Source: Sordaria brevicollis (taxonomy: Eukaryota; Ascomycota; Sordariomycetes; Sordariales; Sordariaceae). From it: 64,000 nucleotides of DNA. The stretch spans positions 1,426,001 through 1,490,000 of the forward strand of contig JAUTDP010000012.1 of NCBI GenBank assembly GCA_033439795.1. Direction: 5' to 3'. The notes beneath the pieces are model-generated. The model saw nothing but the letters and a program-made list of their open reading frames with translations. It was not told the origin of the DNA and did not search any database. The position numbers and the translations under genes were made by a program. Positions 60,012-64,000 of this stretch are shown one piece after another; the stretch's first letter is position 1; each line of letters starts with the position of its first letter.

Positions 60012-60487
60012 TCACTCCTTCAAAGCATCATGCCCCCAATTCTTCAAACTCCTATAACTCCTGCTCTCCGGATTCCTCTTGGAATTCTCCTCCCGCGCCA
60101 AATGTCGCTTGCAGTAACTAACCACTTTCCTCATGTGCTGGATCTCGTGCTCCTCAAACGCCTCTGGGTCCTTTTCCGGGTTGTGCCTAAGGATTTGCAC
60201 AATCTTGCGGCCGGATTCGTGGCCGATGGATTCGCCGGAGCCGTCGGACTTGGGCCAGCCGGTTGATAGGGAGGCTTCTGTCTTGGTGTCTGGTTAGCTT
60301 GTTATGTCTGGATGTACATAAGACGGAATGTAGCATACTCCAAGCCACTCCTCGAGTTCGTCGGGGTCCATGTTTACTAGTTCTGTGAACTCTCTGAATG
60401 AGGGTGTTAGCATGGTGATCATACGATGAGTTGGATGATTCAAGACCGAGGAGCTTACTGAATAACAGTCTCAGTATCCTTAACCAT
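60012..60487 (-). CDS. DUF3140 family protein
   Basis: Small protein of unknown function, found in fungi and bacteria. Exons 60487-60459, 60339-60393 (second, read on minus) and 60281-60012; 117 aa, frame closing exactly. Family pattern: TVIQEFTELVNMDPDELEEWL at the start, GESIGHESGRKIVQILRHNP in the middle and HEIQHMRKVVSYCKRHLA near the end. The C-terminus is basic (EENSKRNPESRSYRSLKNW). In bacteria relatives are often annotated as DNA-binding or stress-linked, but this rests on weak evidence. All introns have GT/AG ends. Its leader holds an open frame of about 90 codons in another frame that I do not count as a gene. Confidence 0.85.
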
Positions 60488-61633
60488 CTTGTTTTCTGTT
60501 GTGTGAAACCCTGCTGCTGCTGTTGTTTTTGCTGGTATCGGTTGTGGTCTTATATCTAACACATGAAAACCGAGCTGTTCGAGTTATCCTCTTGTTGCTG
60601 CTATGACGGCCAATGTGAAAACCTCTTGTTTGATACGGCGACGGATTTGCTGCAATGCTTGGATGTTGTTGAGTCCGATGACAGTTGAGGTTACTTCTAG
60701 TTGTTCTTGTCACGACTGAAGGTCGAACGAAATATCGAAATCGCGACATTGTTAGACAGTTTGAGCTTGAAATAGCCAATGACTGATGATGCCAGAATGA
60801 AGGAAGAGGTATGATCCTCTTTGTTTGTGTTTGCTAGGGCACGGTTCCCGACACTGTGAACTTGCGTCATCGACCTTATGAGTTTGCTTTGCAGTCGTCT
60901 GCCGAACCTTTGCAGCCACATACATCACCATGTCTCAGAGTTGGACCCTGGGATCGACATCACAGGAAGATGGCATCGATCTCGAGATCTGTAAATGATC
61001 GTTCGAACCATATTCAATCACTCGAGATGCAGGGCATAGAGTGACAAGGGCCGTTATCTGTGCCGTCTAAATTTTGATTTCATTGCACCTTCATGGGCTT
61101 CTATAAACATCAAACCATTGTAATATCTGTGCAGCCATGCCATGCCATAATGACTTTTCCTCGAACTCCTTCCCTCTACCAGGCCACGATAAAAGCCCTA
61201 CCACCGGCCGAATCGCAAAGGATGTAGTGTGTGTCGCAAAACCGCGCATAAAAGACAACCACTCAAACACGACTAGATATACCTCCATATGAGAAGCTTG
61301 CTTGTCCTCCTGCCACGGTTGCTAAGGACCATGCGACTTACTCCCTTCCCGAACCATAAAGCCCGTTTTGGCTGATGATATGTCGTCTCGGGATTTCTCC
61401 CCCATATGGTAGATCATTGCTCGCCTTCCTTTTCTCTGCCCTTTCCTCGCAGGAGTGATGATAAGATGCGATGTTCCTTCCCCTTTCTTTTCTCAAATAT
61501 GTCCGCCCAACTTGTACAACAGAAATAAAGAAAAAAAAGCTTAGGTATATACTCCCACAACGAACTCCAACAATCAATCAACAAGAACTCCACCGATCGC
61601 TTTCAGAGACCTAGTATGTAAGGAAAGACCGCC
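60488..61633. other. intergenic: DUF3140 promoter and CAF-1 3' region
   Basis: About 1.1 kb between two minus-strand genes. No domain, RNA gene or repeat was recognised. Confidence 0.5.
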
Positions 61634-63816
61634 CTACTCCTTCCACTTCCAACCACTCTTTCCTTGTTTCTCAGTCATGGACTCGAACGAAGCCTTGATC
61701 TGCGCCCGGACCATATCCGGGTGCTGAGAAGCAAAGACCTCGATGATACCCAACTTGCTAACCATGGGCATCTGGTGCATGAGCTCCTTAAGCTGCTCCT
61801 GCGCAGCGGCCGGCAGGGGCTGGTCCGACATCTTCTGTCGACCGGGTGGCTTGCGACCACCAGGGAGAGCACCACCCGCTGGTGTTGATGAGGCAGCAGC
61901 AACAACAATAGTTGAGCCAGCTGATGCAGTAGGAGTAGCCTTGTTAGAAGGTGAGTTTCCTGTTGTAGTACCTTTTGTAAGTGCCTGGAACGCATTTGTT
62001 GGTGCCTGAGAGCCAGCGGCCTTGGTAGATTTCGCACTTGTGCTAGTAGCGGCGGATGATGGATGGAGAAGTGAAGATGTGGATGATGAGCCAGCCTGTG
62101 CAGTGATAGATGTGGATGTGTTCACACTAGATTTTTCGTTACCTGATGAGCTGGTCTTCGACTTCGAAGGCCAATAATCAGTCGAAAATGGGTCAATGCT
62201 GGTTTCTTCATCCAGGGAGTCTAAGAAATCAACATGTTAGCATAGTCCACACAATAACCACCTATTCAAGGAGACTTACCCAATATGATCTCCATCCGGC
62301 ACTGATACAGCTCTGGCTTCGCTGTGCACCGCTTCTCGTTCTCCCAGCATATGCCGGTACTCTCTGGCTCCATGCCACCGGAAAAGACGAGACGCTGAGG
62401 ACCGACATCTTCGGAATCGTCCAAGAAGTCATCCATATCCTCATCCATTTCCAGGTCTTCCTCTTCATCATCCAGATCCTCCACATCTTCGCCTTCCTCG
62501 TCTTGCCACTCGGCCTCCGAATCATAGTCGTAGTCCAAGGGAAGTAGGTTACGTGAAGTCGGGTTCCTTGCAAGTCGGTAGAGGCTCTTGACGCCGGGTG
62601 GAAGACCACTGATGGTGCCGACATACGGTGGTCGCACGTCTTGGCTGAACTTGATGCACTTGACTGGTACCGCCTTCAACGCCTCGCGCGCATCTCTGAA
62701 CTGGGTGTTCTCCGTGGTAAGGTCCATAGGTTTGCTTGTCGACTCTCCGTAGATCTCCGTCATGATCTTGCGCACACTCGGATAAGGGCGTCCGCGCCTC
62801 TGGGTCTTGAAGGGCAGTTGTAGGGCCTCCAAGGGGTCGAACTTGGCCGGTATCGGGAACTCGGCTCGCCTTCCCTCGGCGTACTCGTCTAGTATCCTCG
62901 ACTTGGCTTCTCTGGTCTCCTCGTCTACCTCGAAGGGGTTCTTGGCTAGCGTGACAAACTCCTTCACGTAAAAGGGCTTGAATAACCTCCGGTAGGCTTC
63001 ATCCTCCTTGGTGAGACTCGGTGCGTCTGTCATTTCGACATCTTTGCTTTCGACCTTGATTGCGACAGCGGCTGGCTTCTCTTTCGGTGTGGCGGGGTTG
63101 ATCTTGAAGAGCGATGTGAGCTTCATCTGTCGGCCCTTCTTTTTGGCCTCCTCCTCCTCCTTCTCGCGCTTCTTGCGCTCCTTCTCCTCCTTTTCTTCCT
63201 GCTTGCGCTTCAGCTCCTCTTCCTTCTCGCGCTTCTTTCTCTCCCTCTCCTCGGCCTTTTGTTGCTTCTCTGCCTCTAGTTTCGCTTGTTCCGCAGCCTT
63301 CTTGGCCTTGGCCTCCTCTTTCTCCTTTTTCTTGGCAGCATCAGCCTCAGCCTTGGCCGCCTTCTCCTCGGGGGTCAACTTCTTCCTCTTGGGGGCCGGT
63401 GCTCCTGTTGTTGTCTTGGATGTTGTCGATGCAGCCTTGGCGCTGGATGTCGGCTTCTGGGTAGAGGTCGCATTGTTCGTGGAAATCGTAAGAGGTCCCA
63501 ATCGTGGGGGAGAAAGACTCGGAGATCGTGATAGGCGGTCCAATGGGCTGCTGGCGTCACTCAATGCGGGACTGGCCTTTCTGGCTCTGGGAGTTGCGGG
63601 TCCCGAGGAGGGAGGTGGTGGTGATGACCTAAGATTTTCCTCTGTAGACGTTGGTGATTAGCTTTCGTCGCGTTTGTGCGCGATCAGTGTGAAGATGTGG
63701 TACTTACTGTCGTCAAAAGAGCTTGGAGGTGGCACCTCTTCCCGAAATTGGTCGTGTGACCTCTTCAGACCAGAGGAATCCCCCTGTCCACTTGTGGAAG
63801 TCGTGAACAGAGGCAT
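61634..63816 (-). CDS. chromatin assembly factor 1 large subunit (CAF-1 p150/Rlf2/Cac1)
   Basis: Large subunit of CAF-1, which deposits newly made H3-H4 on replicating DNA together with PCNA. Exons 63816-63708, 63641-62280 and 62220-61634; 685 aa. Order of regions: disordered Ser/Pro-rich N-terminus; a long charged KER helix (about 100-205) of alternating Lys, Glu and Arg; the motif QMKLTSLFKINP just after it, which looks like a PCNA-interacting (PIP-type) box; a conserved core (YRRLFKPFYVKEFVTLAKNPF, KFSQDVRPPYVGTISG, LDYDYDSEAEWQDEEGED) ending in the acidic ED region; and a C-terminal Ser/Thr/Ala-rich linker with a winged-helix-like end (LGIIEVFASQHPDMVRAQIKA). All joins are in frame. The N-terminus MPLFTTSTSGQ is the first ATG in this frame. 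Confidence 0.9.
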
Positions 63817-64000
63817 GGTAGTGGTCGGCTGTCCCCTGTTCGACTTGGTTGTTGTGTTGACGCGTGAAGTTCACGATCTGAAGTGACGCGATCTGGTCTG
63901 AAGAAAAGATGGATTGACGAAAGTTGAGGGGTTGAAAGTTTAGAGCAGACAAGGAAAAGTCTAGGTCCCACAATTAGGCAAGTCGTACAGGCGCTGGCTG
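63817..64000. other. CAF-1 upstream region, window edge
   Basis: 184 bp, expected to be the leader and promoter of the CAF-1 subunit gene. Nothing else seen. Confidence 0.5.

Noticed and set aside
60480..60779. 99-codon frame just upstream of DUF3140, resembling a mitochondrial presequence
   Set aside because: It is in a different frame from the gene and ends before it; more likely leader sequence with chance Arg/Ser/Thr content.

Overview
The window reads as nuclear DNA of a filamentous ascomycete, most probably Neurospora or a close Sordariaceae relative. Evidence: short introns (about 50-240 nt) with GTAAGT-like donors, CTAAC/CTGAC branch points and CAG/TAG acceptors; long intergenic stretches; a filamentous-fungal gene set (gs-1, a HET-domain gene, CipC-like protein, DUF3140 protein); and a retroelement whose base changes are purely C-to-T and G-to-A transitions, the mark of repeat-induced point mutation (RIP). 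The species is inferred from protein memory and style, not from a search.

Layout. 0-5 kb: mitochondrial carrier (flx1-like, -), the 53-aa import subunit tom7 (-, four exons), and splicing factor SF3B4 (+). 4.9-15.8 kb: almost 11 kb without a recognisable protein gene, ending in the pyrimidine-rich leader of GSK-3 (15.8-17.3 kb, +). 19.1-21.9 kb: nuclear cap-binding subunit CBP80 (+), convergent with VPS68/TMEM50 (-). 25.3-27.1 kb: gs-1 (SMI1/KNR4, -). 31.2-34.6 kb: exocyst SEC8 (-), divergent from RAI1 (+, 35.2-36.8 kb), which needs an 8-nt internal microexon. 37.6-39.6 kb: decayed HET-domain gene. 41.4-43.2 kb: vacuolar aminopeptidase I (M18, +), convergent with an M50B-like membrane metallopeptidase (-).

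45.41-50.96 kb: a complete but heavily RIP-mutated Ty1/Copia-type LTR element in minus orientation, with 194-bp LTRs, TG..CA ends and an intact CTTAA target duplication. Right of it: a secreted TIM-barrel-like protein of unknown function (+), an NCS1 purine-cytosine permease (-), the tRNA m1A58 methyltransferase catalytic subunit TRM61 (-), a CipC-like protein (+), a DUF3140 protein (-) and the large subunit of chromatin assembly factor 1 (-).

The genes are mostly conserved eukaryotic housekeeping genes and do not form a cluster or pathway; the shared themes (mitochondrial import/transport at the left end, mRNA cap handling by CBP80 and RAI1) look coincidental. The parts that are not housekeeping are the RIP-mutated element, the broken HET gene, a foldback repeat near 40.4 kb, the RAI1 microexon, the unusually long GSK-3 upstream region and the unclassified secreted protein. 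I saw no biosynthetic cluster, CRISPR, tRNA or rRNA gene. Exon borders were assigned by eye from splice signals, reading frame and remembered homologues; total coding lengths are multiples of three in every model given.
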